Notes under the pieces: generated by a model
Database searches by the model: none
Told to the model about the DNA's origin: nothing
The model's input: the letters and a program-made list of their open reading frames with translations, nothing else
Origin: an uncultured Bacteroidales bacterium
Lineage (GTDB): Bacteria; Bacteroidota; Bacteroidia; Bacteroidales; P3
NCBI GenBank assembly: GCA_946540365.1
Contig: CAMNIH010000018.1
Span: 1 to 19,753, forward strand
Direction: 5' to 3'
Length of the DNA stretch: 19,753 nucleotides
Program-made: the position numbers and the translations under genes
Shown here: positions 1 through 8,566 of the stretch, in pieces
How the letters are laid out: each line of letters starts with the position of its first letter
Position numbering within the stretch: position 1 is the first letter of the stretch

Positions 1-3000
1 GCTCTCGAGGCCGTTCAGGGTGATGCTGTTGGTCGTCGTCGTGACGCTCTGGCCGCTGCCGCTGGCATGGCCCTGGTCGCCGTAGTCAACCTCGTAGGTC
101 GCGGCGCCGGTGGCGGTCCAGCTGACGGTGATGCTGTTTGACGTGACCTCGGTCTCGTGGACGTTCTCCACCACGGCGCAGCTCAGGGTGGCCAGGTCGA
201 CGCTGTCGCTCCAGTCGCTGTAGCGGCTCGGGCCGCAGACACTGCGGACGGCAACCTGGTAGGTCACGCCCTCGGCAAGACCGGTGACCACATACTGATG
301 CGTACCGCTGACGCTGTAGGTCTGGTTGAAGACGGGCGAGACGCAGCTGACGTTGACCTCCCATTCGGTCTCGTTCTCGCCGGGCGTCCAGTTGACGGTG
401 GCGCCGTCGTAGGTGTTGGCGCTGACGGTCACATCGGTCGGCACGAAGCAGGGATGCTCGAGGGTGGTGAAGGTGTAGGTGGTCCAGGGGCTGTAGTAGC
501 TGGCGGCGCAGACGGCGCGCAGAGCCACGGTGTAGGTGGTAGCCTCGGTGAGGCCGCTGAAGGTGTGGCTGTTGCCAGTGACGGCGGTAGTGGGCTCGAG
601 GCCGGTCCAGGTGCCCTGGACGCAGACCACCTCGTAGTTGGCGGCCGAGCCGGCCCAGACGAGGTCGACGCTGGTCTCGCCGACGGTGGTGGCCGTCAGG
701 TCGACCGAAGGCGTCTCGCAGGCGGGGGCGTCGGTCCAGATGGCCACGTCGTCGATGCAGACGCTGTAGAAGGAGGTGGTGTAGTTCCAACGCAGGACGA
801 TGGGATAGTTGCCGGCAGGCACCGAGTCGAAGCTGACGGTGTCGCGGATACCGTGGCTGGCATCCTGGATGCCGTTGCCGCTGTGGATGGTGGCGGAGCT
901 GGCGGCGATGTGCTTGAGGGCCACAAAGTCGGCCGCATAGTCGTCGCCGGTGACGTAACCCACCTCGAGGAAGCCGTTGGAGCTGCTCTCCGTACACATC
1001 CAGAAGGCGAGGGTGAGCGAGTTGGTGGGCTCGGCGATGTCGGCCAGGCGCAGGTAGGTGTCGCTGCCGTAGGTGGTCGACGTGCCGGCGGTCATGGTGA
1101 TGGCCTGGCGGCCGCTGATGCAGTAGGAGTAGGTGCCGCTGTCGGTCACGTGGGGCACGTAGCCGGTGGGACCGGTGATGTAGCCCGACCAGCAGTTGGG
1201 CAGCTCGCCGTCGGTGGTGTTGTTGTAGGCCACGGGCGTGTAGCTCTCAAAGTCCTCGAAGAGGGTGTCGGCCACACTGATGGGGGCGCAGCCGGTGCTG
1301 AAGGCGCTGTTGACCGACCAGGGGCTGACGAGGGTGTCGGTGGCGGTGAGGGAGCAGACCCGGCGCACCCACCAGTAGTAGTCGGTGGCGGGCTGCAGGC
1401 CGGCCAGGTAGGCCGTCGTGCCGCTGACGGGCTGGTAGACGTTGGTCGACGACGAGGCGCCGCGCACGCGGTAGGCCACCTCATAGTTAGCCGTGGCGTC
1501 GCCGGCCCACGAGAGCTGGGCCGTGTAGGGCGTGACGGTGTCCACCGTCAGCTGGCCCGGACGCTCGCAGGGCTGCAGCGTGATGGCGATGTTGTCGACC
1601 GCGGCGGGGTTGTCCTCGTAGGGGTGGTTGGCGGCAGTGGCCTGGTTGAAGTGGTAGAAGACCACGCGCTGCACGCCGCTGATGCCGTCGAAGTAGGCGG
1701 TGTAGTGGCCCCACAGGGTGTCGTGGCGCACCGAGAGCAGGGCGACGTCGTTCACATGGCCCCACGGGGAGGTGAGGGCGGTGCTGCTGCTCGCCACGGG
1801 CTCGGCGGGCGAGACCAGCAGGACGGCCATGCCGTCGTAGTTGTGGTCGATGGTGCCGCCGTAGTAGGCGTCGAAGTCGATCTGGTAGCTGTGTACCTCG
1901 TTGCCGAAGTCGATGTCGCGGTAGGCGACGGCGTTGGTCACCGTGTTAAAGTTCCAGCTGTGGGTGGCGCCGCCGTCATTGCTGAGGTACATGGCGTGGG
2001 TGTTGTTGCCGTCGGCATCGTCGCCACGCACCCAGCCGGTGGTGCTGTTGCTGGCGGTCTGCCAGTTGTTCCACTCGGCGGCATCCTCGAAGTTGTAGCT
2101 GTAGGGCATCGCGGCGGGCACCTGCGAGGTGGTGAAGAGGCACGTGGTGCGGCTCCAGTCGGCGCGCTGGCCGCTGGCGCAGACGGGCGCCACACGGTAG
2201 CGGTAGAGGGTGTTGGGCGTCAGGCCCGTCAGGGTGTAGGGATTGTCGCTCACGGTGACCTCGGTCCACGTGGCAGCCGTGTCGGGACGCCAGGAGATGA
2301 CCCACTGGCTGCTGCCGATGGTGTCGTTCCAAGCCAGCTGGGCGGTAGTGGCGGTGGCGGCGACGGCCGTCGGGTCGAAGGCGCGGCCACAGGCCGAGAT
2401 GGCCTCGATGGTGATGTCGTCGAGGTAGATATACTGTGCCAGCGTGCCACTGTGCGTGCCACGGAAGGCCACGTGGTTGCCGTAGCCGGTGAAGGAGGTC
2501 AGCGGCACGGTGTACTCGGTGAGGGTGGAGGTGAGCTCGATGGTGTCAACCGCAGTGAAGGTGGTGGCATCGTTCGGGTCGACCATCACACCCACCACGA
2601 CGCTCATCGGGTTGGTGCTGCGCTTAGCCCAGAAGACGGCCTCGACGGTATTCATCGGGTACTCCACGGTGTCGATCTCCGGGGTGGAGAAGATCATGTC
2701 GCTGGGATAGCTGGTGGTGCTGGTGGAGAAGTACCAGTAGAGGCAGTTGGTACCGCTGTGGGCGTTGGTGCTGCTGTTGTAGACGTAGGGGTAGTAGCCG
2801 TAGGAAGCGGTCATGTTGTCGTTCCACTTGGTCCAGCAGTGAGGCATCCCGGAGGTGGTGCCGGTGGGCAGACCCTCGAAGTCCATCACGATGGGCAGGC
2901 TGTTGGGGCCGCACTCGGTGGCGAAGGTGGTCACGAAACTCCAGTTGCCGGCGTCGGTGGCCGAGCAGTGGGCGCGGACGTAGACGTCGTGGTAGCTGGA

Positions 3001-6000
3001 ATGGGCCAGGCCGCTGAGGGTGACGCTGGTGGTGGTGGCGCTGAGGGTGGTGCCGCTGCCGTGTACGAAGCCTTCAGGGCCGTACTCGATGTCATAGCTG
3101 GCGGCACCCGCCACGGCGTTCCACTGCACGGTGGCGCCGGTCTGGCTGATGCCCGTCACCTGCACGCCGTTGACGCGCGGACAGGTGGGCAGGTAGTCGA
3201 CCTGCACGTCGTCGAGGTAGACGTAGCTGTAGCTGTAGGTCGCAGTGCCGTAGAGCGGGGGCACCTCGTCGTAGAAGGCGATGTAGCGGCCGCTGCCGGC
3301 ATAGCTGCTCAGGGGCACCTCGAAGTAGTGGACGCTGAGCGAGGCCTCATCCTTGAGGTCGATGGTGTCAATGGCGGTGAAGGTCGCAATGTCGTCGGGG
3401 TTGGTCATCACGCCCACCAGCAGACGCGACGTGTAGTAGTCGGTGGTGGTGGCGTAGCGGCGCATGGCGAAGGTGACCATCAAGCTGTCGATCGGCGCGT
3501 CGAACATGGGCAGGGCGGCGTAGCTGTAGTACGGCGTCGAGGTGGCCGACGACGGACGGTAGGCGTAGAAGTAGAGGCTGCGGCTGCCGTTGACGGCATT
3601 GGTGGCGTAGGGGTAAGGATAGGCGGAGGTGGCGTTGGTGCCTTTGATCCAGCAGGGGTTGATGGGGTTGGAGGAGCCACTGGCATAGCTCTCGAAGTCC
3701 TCCGTGAAGGGCAGCGACTGCGGGGCGCAGGCGGTGCGGAAGGAGAGCTCGATGCTCCACTCCGAGTTGCCGATGGCGCCGCAGAGCGAACGCACGTAGA
3801 CGTAGTAGTCGGTGTTGGGCGTCAGACCGGTGAGGTCGATGCTATTGGTGGCGACGGCGAGAGGCGTCAGGCCGCTCGTGCTGTCGGGGTTGACCGACGA
3901 GGTGGAGAGGACCACCTCATAGTTAGAGGCCGTGCTGTCCCACTGCAGGGAGGCCTCGGTGTCGCTGTAGCTGACCAGCGCCACACTGCTCGGACGCACG
4001 CAGTTGGGGATCTCGGTGCAGATGTCGAAGACCACATCGGGACGGTAGTAGCTGCGGGTGGCCGACAGGTTGGCCGTCGTGGCCGACGAGCGGTAGCCGT
4101 AGCAGTTCAGGTAGTCCGGGCTGGCGGTGGTGTAGTAGAAGGTGACGCTCGCCGTCGTGTTGGTGTCGCGGGCGAAGGTGATCAGCAGGTTGCTGTTGCC
4201 GCTGTAGTTGAACGGGGTGGTGAAGGGAATCTCCACCCAGCTGTTGGTGGGCACCACCAGGTCGCCGCTGTAGACGAGGGTCATCGTCGAGCGGTCGACG
4301 GTGTCATTGGCCGGCGTGGTGGAATAGCCCTCCAGGCTGGTCTCGGCCACATAGATGCGGGCGTCGCGGATGGTGCCGCCCGTGGTGCCGCTGTGCAGCT
4401 TGATGCCGTTGATGCGGTTGTTGACCTGCAGACCCATATCGTTGAGCTCCGTCACGGTGTAGATGGCGCTGTTGTAACCCTGGAAGTAGGTGCTGTAGCC
4501 GTAGAAGGTGTAGGTGTAGCTGGCGGAAGTACCGTTGCCGACGGTATCCACTATATTAATATTGTTGGGGCCGCAGTCGCGGGTGGTGATCGCCGACACC
4601 ACCTCGCTCCAGAAGCTGACGTCGCTGCCGCAGACACCGCGCACGCGCAGGTAGTACTGCGTGTAGGGCGTCAGGCCCGTGAGGGCGGCCTCGGTAGCGG
4701 AGACGGTGGTCGATGTGGTAGTAGCCGTGGTGAAATCAGCGGTGGTGGACACCTGCACCTCGAAGTTGGAGGCGCTGCCCGTCCACGACAGGTCGATCTC
4801 GTAGGCGCCCACGCTGTCCACAGCCACATTCATCGGCCAGCGGCAGGCGGGCAGCTGGTTCACCACCACGCTGTCGACGTAGGCGGTGTTGTAGTGCGAC
4901 GAAGCAGGCGACGGGAAGAGCAGGGCGAGGCGGCCCGTGCCCTCGTAGCTCTCGAGCGAGACGAGGTGGTGCGTGACCGACGAGGCGGGATTCTCCGAGT
5001 CGTCGATAAACGCAATGGTGTCGAAGGTGCTCAGGTCGTCGGCCACGGTCATCACACCCACATACACCATCGTATGGTAGGTGCTGCCGCTGGAGGTACC
5101 GCGCTTGAGGTCGAACTCGATCATCAGGTCGCTCAGCGACGACTCGAACATCGGCAGCACGGCATACGAGTAGTAGCTCGACGTAGAGTAGGCGTACAGA
5201 CCGATGCTGCCCGAAGAGGCAGCCGTAGTGCTGGGATAGGGATACTGCGTGGTGGTGCCAATCACCTGCTTGTACCAGCAGGGGCTGATGCCGTTGGCCG
5301 CACCGCTGCCGTAGGACTCGAAGTCCTCGACATAGGGCAGGCTGTCGGTAGCCACCGGGTTGCAGAGGGTGCGGAAGGCGAACACCGCCGGGTCGGAGAT
5401 GTCGCCGCCACAGTTGGCGCGGATATAGACGTCATAGGCGGTATTGGGCGTCAGGTCGGTCAGCGTGAGGGTGGTGTCGGTAACCGACGCGGTGTTGCCG
5501 GTGCCGGGCTCGAAGCCCACCTCGCCATACTCGACATCCCACGAGCTGGGGTTCGGCGTGCGCGGGTCGGGCGTCCAGGTGATCGTGGCGCCCTCGTTGG
5601 TCACACTGTTGAGCACCACATCGCTCGGCCAGAAGCAGTTGGGGATCCGGCGCAGCGTGATGTCGTCGAGGTAGAATTGGTTGTACTGCGTAGCGCTGGC
5701 GGCATCGGGTCTGATGGCGTAGAAGACCACATACTTGCCACTGCCGGTGTAGCCGGCGAACGACACCTCGGCCGAATGGATCGAGCTGGCGGCCTCGGCG
5801 GTGATGTCGACGGTGTCGATCCAGGTCACCAGCGAGTCAAGCGCGTCGGCACTGACCAAGTTCGTCACCGAGTCGGCCACACCCACGGCCACCATGCTGT
5901 GGTAGGCAGCGGTGGTAGTGGAGTAGCGCTTCATCATGAAGTTGACCATCAGGTCGCTCATATCGAGCTCGTCGTCGATCGGAGGCAGGGCCGCCCAGCT

Positions 6001-7929
6001 GTAGTAGCTGGTGCCGGTGGCCGAGCTGCTGCGCGTACCGTAGAAGTAGAGGCCGCGGACGCCGTTGACGGCGGCGGTGCTGTAGGGGTAGGGATAGGCA
6101 GTAGAGCTGTTGGTGCCCTTGGTCCAGCAGGCGTTGATGGGCTGGGAGGAGCCGGTGCCGTAGGCCTCGAAGTCCTCGGTGTAGGGCAGGTCGTCGCTCG
6201 TCAGGAGGCCGCATATGGTCTGACCCGTGCCGAAGAGGCTGGAGCTCGACGTGTCACTGCCGCAGACCGCGGTGACATAGATGTCGTAGGTAAGGCCCAT
6301 CTGCAAGCCCTCGAGGGTGACCGACGCGCTGTTGACCGTCTGGGTGCGGCCCGTGCCGGGGGTGAAGCCATGGGGGCCGTACTCGACGATGAACTCGCTG
6401 GCCGACGACGTCCATTCCACATCGAGGGTGTTGGCCGTTGCCTCGGTGACCACCAGATCGGCCGGCACCGGACATGCCGGCGGATAGCCGAGCAGCACAT
6501 CGTCGATGCAGCAGCCGTAGGCGCCGTTGTAGTACCAGAGGAATCCCACGCGCGTGGCGTCGCTCGGCAGCGAGGCCAGGCTGAGCTCCACATCCATGCC
6601 GGCCGAAGTCTGCAGACCGTTGCCGCTATGCAGCGTCTGTGCCGAAGCGGGGAAGGTGGCAATGGGGGTGAAGCCTGTCGTGTCGCCACCGGTGACGTAG
6701 CCCACCTGCAGGTAACCGTTGGTGGCGCTCTCCGTACACATCCAGAAATTCAGGTAGAGGTTGGAAAGAGATTCATTCACAGCGGGCAGCAGGACAATTT
6801 TCGTGTTGCCGTTAGAGCCCGACGACGAACCCGGATAGAGCACCAGGCTGTTGTCGCCCGTCTTGCGGTAGATGTAGCTGCCCGTTCCTGTCACCACATG
6901 GGGCACATAGTTCTCGTTCGTGCCGTTCGACCAGGCATTCCAGCAGGACGGCACCACACCGGCCGAGCTGTAGGAACTGTTGGCCTCCGTGGTCTCGAAG
7001 CCCTCGAAGTAGGGCAACTCGCTGCTCGACATCGCCTCGCAGGGGGTCTGCACCGTCAGCGACACCGGTTGGCTGCTGTCGCCCACGCCGCAGACCGACT
7101 GCAGCGTGATCACATACTCCGTGGACGGATTCAGATAGTTGACTGTGTAGGTAGTGCTGTTGGCAGTATAGTCGGTCGAGTTGGTACCGTCGTCGACCGT
7201 GATCAGGTAGCTGCTGGCGCCGGACGGATCGGTCCACGACAGGCTCACCGACGAGGTCGACACATCGGTCACCGCGAAGTCCGTAGGATCCAGACACGTG
7301 GGGGGATAGCTCAGCGACACATCGTCGATGCAGCAGGTGTAGTACGACGAGCCGTACGTCCAGCGGAACGCCAGACGCGTGGCATTCGCCGGCACGTTGC
7401 TCAGGCTCAGTTCCTTCTCCTCGCCGCCGGTGGTCTGCACACCGCTGGTCTGCGACCGGTAGGTGGCCGAAGTGGCCGGATAGCTCTCGATGGCAACAAA
7501 CGTGGCGGTGTCGTCCGAGGTGAGGTAACCCACCGTCAGCACACCGTTCGAGTTGCTCTCCGTACACATCCAGAAGCGCAGATACAACTGGTTCAGGCTC
7601 TCGTTCATCGGCGGAAGCACCACATACTTGTTGCTGCCGCCATAGGTCGACGAACCCGACGTCATCACCAGGCTGTTCGTGCCCGTGTGGACATACCAGT
7701 ACGAGCCCGAGCCCACCACATGGGGCGTATAGTTCGTACCCGCGACGCTGGCATAGGCATTCCAGCAGTCGGGCATGCTGCCCGCCGTGCTGTACGTGCT
7801 GCCCGTCGTCGTCTCGAACCCTTCGGCCCAAGGCACTGTCTGTGTACAGTTCTGTGCCTGCACACCCGATGCCCACGGCAGCAACATGGCCGCCACAAGC
7901 ATCATCATGGATAAATGTTTTTTCATCAT
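1..7929 (-). CDS. Giant secreted choice-of-anchor J / fibronectin III repeat protein (3' end outside window)
   Basis: An open frame of 2643 codons with no stop runs off the left edge. I followed it by hand and the frame agrees at positions 7929, 4578, 2421 and 3. It starts with a double ATG (7929 or 7926) and a Sec signal peptide: KK near the N-terminus, a hydrophobic core, and likely cleavage after VQA (residue 25). Beta-sandwich modules of the choice-of-anchor J/MAM/cleaved-adhesin type (opening LPYxEDFE, closing IDDV or LDDI) alternate with FN3 domains. J-like modules begin near residues 27, 300, 574, 857, 1400, 1671, 1934 and 2214. FN3 domains begin near 214, 484, 764, 1027, 1307, 1579, 1842, 2119, 2404, 2491 and 2582. 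Residues ~1116-1306 form a different domain. No enzymatic motif is visible, so a surface adhesin or glycan-binding role is inferred. A type IX secretion C-terminal domain would lie outside the window. The promoter is at 8348-8379, with a long leader. Confidence 0.93.
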   Translation of the reverse strand, partial: MMKKHLSMMMLVAAMLLPWASGVQAQNCTQTVPWAEGFETTTGSTYSTAGSMPDCWNAYASVAGTNYTPHVVGSGSYWYVHTGTNSLVMTSGSSTYGGSNKYVVLPPMNESLNQLYLRFWMCTESNSNGVLTVGYLTSDDTATFVAIESYPATSATYRSQTSGVQTTGGEEKELSLSNVPANATRLAFRWTYGSSYYTCCIDDVSLSYPPTCLDPTDFAVTDVSTSSVSLSWTDPSGASSYLITVDDGTNSTDYTANSTTYTVNYLNPSTEYVITLQSVCGVGDSSQPVSLTVQTPCEAMSSSELPYFEGFETTEANSSYSSAGVVPSCWNAWSNGTNENYVPHVVTGTGSYIYRKTGDNSLVLYPGSSSGSNGNTKIVLLPAVNESLSNLYLNFWMCTESATNGYLQVGYVTGGDTTGFTPIATFPASAQTLHSGNGLQTSAGMDVELSLASLPSDATRVGFLWYYNGAYGCCIDDVLLGYPPACPVPADLVVTEATANTLDVEWTSSASEFIVEYGPHGFTPGTGRTQTVNSASVTLEGLQMGLTYDIYVTAVCGSDTSSSSLFGTGQTICGLLTSDDLPYTEDFEAYGTGSSQPINACWTKGTNSSTAYPYPYSTAAVNGVRGLYFYGTRSSSATGTSYYSWAALPPIDDELDMSDLMVNFMMKRYSTTTAAYHSMVAVGVADSVTNLVSADALDSLVTWIDTVDITAEAASSIHSAEVSFAGYTGSGKYVVFYAIRPDAASATQYNQFYLDDITLRRIPNCFWPSDVVLNSVTNEGATITWTPDPRTPNPSSWDVEYGEVGFEPGTGNTASVTDTTLTLTDLTPNTAYDVYIRANCGGDISDPAVFAFRTLCNPVATDSLPYVEDFESYGSGAANGISPCWYKQVIGTTTQYPYPSTTAASSGSIGLYAYSTSSYYSYAVLPMFESSLSDLMIEFDLKRGTSSGSTYHTMVYVGVMTVADDLSTFDTIAFIDDSENPASSVTHHLVSLESYEGTGRLALLFPSPASSHYNTAYVDSVVVNQLPACRWPMNVAVDSVGAYEIDLSWTGSASNFEVQVSTTADFTTATTTSTTVSATEAALTGLTPYTQYYLRVRGVCGSDVSFWSEVVSAITTRDCGPNNINIVDTVGNGTSASYTYTFYGYSTYFQGYNSAIYTVTELNDMGLQVNNRINGIKLHSGTTGGTIRDARIYVAETSLEGYSTTPANDTVDRSTMTLVYSGDLVVPTNSWVEIPFTTPFNYSGNSNLLITFARDTNTTASVTFYYTTASPDYLNCYGYRSSATTANLSATRSYYRPDVVFDICTEIPNCVRPSSVALVSYSDTEASLQWDSTASNYEVVLSTSSVNPDSTSGLTPLAVATNSIDLTGLTPNTDYYVYVRSLCGAIGNSEWSIELSFRTACAPQSLPFTEDFESYASGSSNPINPCWIKGTNATSAYPYPYATNAVNGSRSLYFYAYRPSSATSTPYYSYAALPMFDAPIDSLMVTFAMRRYATTTDYYTSRLLVGVMTNPDDIATFTAIDTIDLKDEASLSVHYFEVPLSSYAGSGRYIAFYDEVPPLYGTATYSYSYVYLDDVQVDYLPTCPRVNGVQVTGISQTGATVQWNAVAGAASYDIEYGPEGFVHGSGTTLSATTTSVTLSGLAHSSYHDVYVRAHCSATDAGNWSFVTTFATECGPNSLPIVMDFEGLPTGTTSGMPHCWTKWNDNMTASYGYYPYVYNSSTNAHSGTNCLYWYFSTSTTSYPSDMIFSTPEIDTVEYPMNTVEAVFWAKRSTNPMSVVVGVMVDPNDATTFTAVDTIELTSTLTEYTVPLTSFTGYGNHVAFRGTHSGTLAQYIYLDDITIEAISACGRAFDPTAVAATATTAQLAWNDTIGSSQWVISWRPDTAATWTEVTVSDNPYTLTGLTPNTLYRYRVAPVCASGQRADWSRTTCLFTTSQVPAAMPYSYNFEDAAEWNNWQTASNSTTGWVRGDDADGNNTHAMYLSNDGGATHSWNFNTVTNAVAYRDIDFGNEVHSYQIDFDAYYGGTIDHNYDGMAVLLVSPAEPVASSSTALTSPWGHVNDVALLSVRHDTLWGHYTAYFDGISGVQRVVFYHFNQATAANHPYEDNPAAVDNIAITLQPCERPGQLTVDTVTPYTAQLSWAGDATANYEVAYRVRGASSSTNVYQPVSGTTAYLAGLQPATDYYWWVRRVCSLTATDTLVSPWSVNSAFSTGCAPISVADTLFEDFESYTPVAYNNTTDGELPNCWSGYITGPTGYVPHVTDSGTYSYCISGRQAITMTAGTSTTYGSDTYLRLADIAEPTNSLTLAFWMCTESSSNGFLEVGYVTGDDYAADFVALKHIAASSATIHSGNGIQDASHGIRDTVSFDSVPAGNYPIVLRWNYTTSFYSVCIDDVAIWTDAPACETPSVDLTATTVGETSVDLVWAGSAANYEVVCVQGTWTGLEPTTAVTGNSHTFSGLTEATTYTVALRAVCAASYYSPWTTYTFTTLEHPCFVPTDVTVSANTYDGATVNWTPGENETEWEVNVSCVSPVFNQTYSVSGTHQYVVTGLAEGVTYQVAVRSVCGPSRYSDWSDSVDLATLSCAVVENVHETEVTSNSITVSWTATGAATYEVDYGDQGHASGSGQSVTTTTNSITLNGLES
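490..7850 (-). repeat. Protein-level module array inside the giant gene: two main classes of J-like module
   Basis: Eight J-like modules fall into classes by shared motifs. Modules 1, 2 and 8 (near residues 27, 300 and 2214) share FWMCTES, a following NG..xVGY, and closing CIDDV. The DNA for this stretch is nearly identical near positions 990, 6735 and 7560. Modules 3, 4, 5 and 6 (near 574, 857, 1400 and 1671) share a CW(I/T/Y)K opening, a YPYPY-like stretch and an LYxY strand. Modules 3 and 5 look closest (AYPYPY, AVNG, LYFY). Module 7 (near 1934) is a third kind with WVRGDDADG and LSNDGG. The FWMCTES class therefore flanks the other class, which suggests internal duplication. The last three FN3 domains (near 2404, 2491 and 2582) follow each other with no J module between them. 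Confidence 0.8.
4010..4590 (-). other. Single non-J beta-rich domain within the giant protein
   Basis: Between the FN3 domains near residues 1027 and 1307 lies ~190 residues unlike the other modules. It opens CGPNNINIVDTVGNGTS, continues with FYGYSTYFQ, INGIKLHSG, ARIYVAE, MTLVYSGDLVVP, WVEIPFTTPFNYSG and LLITFARD, and ends just before the CVRPSSV of the next FN3. The alternating hydrophobic pattern suggests a beta-sandwich. I have seen similar text in Bacteroidales FN3/gingipain-like surface proteins but cannot attach a family name with certainty. It occurs once in the visible part and replaces a J module in the alternation. Confidence 0.6.
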
Positions 7930-8341
7930 GTTTTTGTTATTAATTAGTTTGAATTTTATTTTTGCCATTTACTATTATACCGTTCCGAAACGCCATAAAA
8001 CTACACTCGGGTCTTATCCGTCCCTGTTCCCGGGCCCCTCGCCGCACGGCCAGGCGCTCCGCGCCCCGCACCGGCAGGTGCCGTACACCCGGCCCGGCCG
8101 CGTCGCACGACGCCGCCGGACCGAGACTAATAAATTTCTTTGATTATCGGGGTCATGAACCCCCTCCAGATGCTATGGTTGTCGCACGCACACACCCCAC
8201 CCCGGCGGCCGCGGCCACACGCGTGGCGGGCAGCCCCCAGCCCGGCCTCCGACGAGACCGATACACTTAAGTTTATATGGCGCAGTGCATACATTTTCAT
8301 TTGTTTACATCGGTTCCGAGGCATATCGACCCCCCGAAACA
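7930..8341 (-). other. Long hairpin-rich 5' leader of the giant gene
   Basis: The promoter at 8348-8379 puts the transcript start near 8341, so the leader is ~410 nt. Short GC-rich inverted repeats follow one another: 8053-8065 (GGCGC/GCGCC), 8068-8081 (GCACC/GGTGC), 8094-8119 (11-bp stem with one mismatch, closed by GCGTCG/CGACGC), 8149-8163 (GGGGT/ACCCC) and 8214-8227 (GCCAC/GTGGC). The last ~50 nt before the start codon are A/T-rich and unstructured, as is usual for Bacteroidetes translation starts. An open frame of 65 codons (8324 to 8127) exists in the leader, but I do not believe it is a gene. No known riboswitch is recognised. Confidence 0.55.
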
Positions 8342-8347
8342 GACATG

Positions 8348-8379
8348 CAAAAGTACGCATAATAATCCAAACGTGCAAT
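8348..8379 (-). promoter_or_regulatory. Bacteroidetes-type promoter, giant gene
   Basis: On the minus strand, TACTTTTG (8348-8355) matches the -7 consensus TAnnTTTG. ATTG (8376-8379) sits 20 bp upstream as a one-mismatch -33 element. This is the only good match between the hydrolase and the giant gene. The palindrome at 8428-8531 begins 48 bp further upstream. Confidence 0.6.
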
Positions 8380-8427
8380 TTTTTTGCTTTTTTTAACACT
8401 CCCGCCCTACCCTGACACCCTATTGAC

Positions 8428-8531
8428 TCTACCTTTTCTTCAGTCGTTCTTCAGTCGTTCTTCAGTCGTTCTTCAGTGATCACTGAAGAACGACTGAAGA
8501 ACGACTGAAGAACGACTGAAGAAAAGGTAGA
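8428..8531. repeat. Perfect 104-bp palindrome of 11-bp units (copy 1)
   Basis: Each arm is 52 nt with no loop and no mismatch, centred at 8479/8480 on AGTGATCACT (GATC at the centre). An arm is TCTACCTTTT, three units of CTTCAGTCGTT, then CTTCAGTGA. TTGACT lies at both sides (8423-8428 and 8533-8538). It starts 35 nt after the hydrolase stop codon and lies upstream of the giant gene's promoter. No T-run follows it on the strand of the hydrolase transcript, so it is not a textbook intrinsic terminator. Transcribed, it would form a 52-bp perfect RNA stem. A second copy lies at 17723-17832. Confidence 0.97.
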
Positions 8532-8566
8532 CTTGACTATGCGTTGGGGAGACGTTCGGCTGCGGT

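Noticed and set aside
157..7914. Plus-strand open frame of 2585 codons
   Set aside because: It is antisense to the giant gene. The minus frame has a signal peptide and recognisable FN3 and J-type domains, while the plus frame is low-complexity Gly/Val/His/Ala text produced by GC-rich codons read backwards.
8127..8399. Small minus-strand open frame in the giant gene's leader
   Set aside because: The 5' part overlaps the promoter, and the remainder is Arg/Gly/Cys-rich with no family or signal. More likely leader RNA.
8428..8531. CRISPR array or classical intrinsic terminator
   Set aside because: There are no unique spacers between units, so not CRISPR. No T-run follows the stem on either strand, and copy 2 lies between divergent genes, so not a normal terminator.
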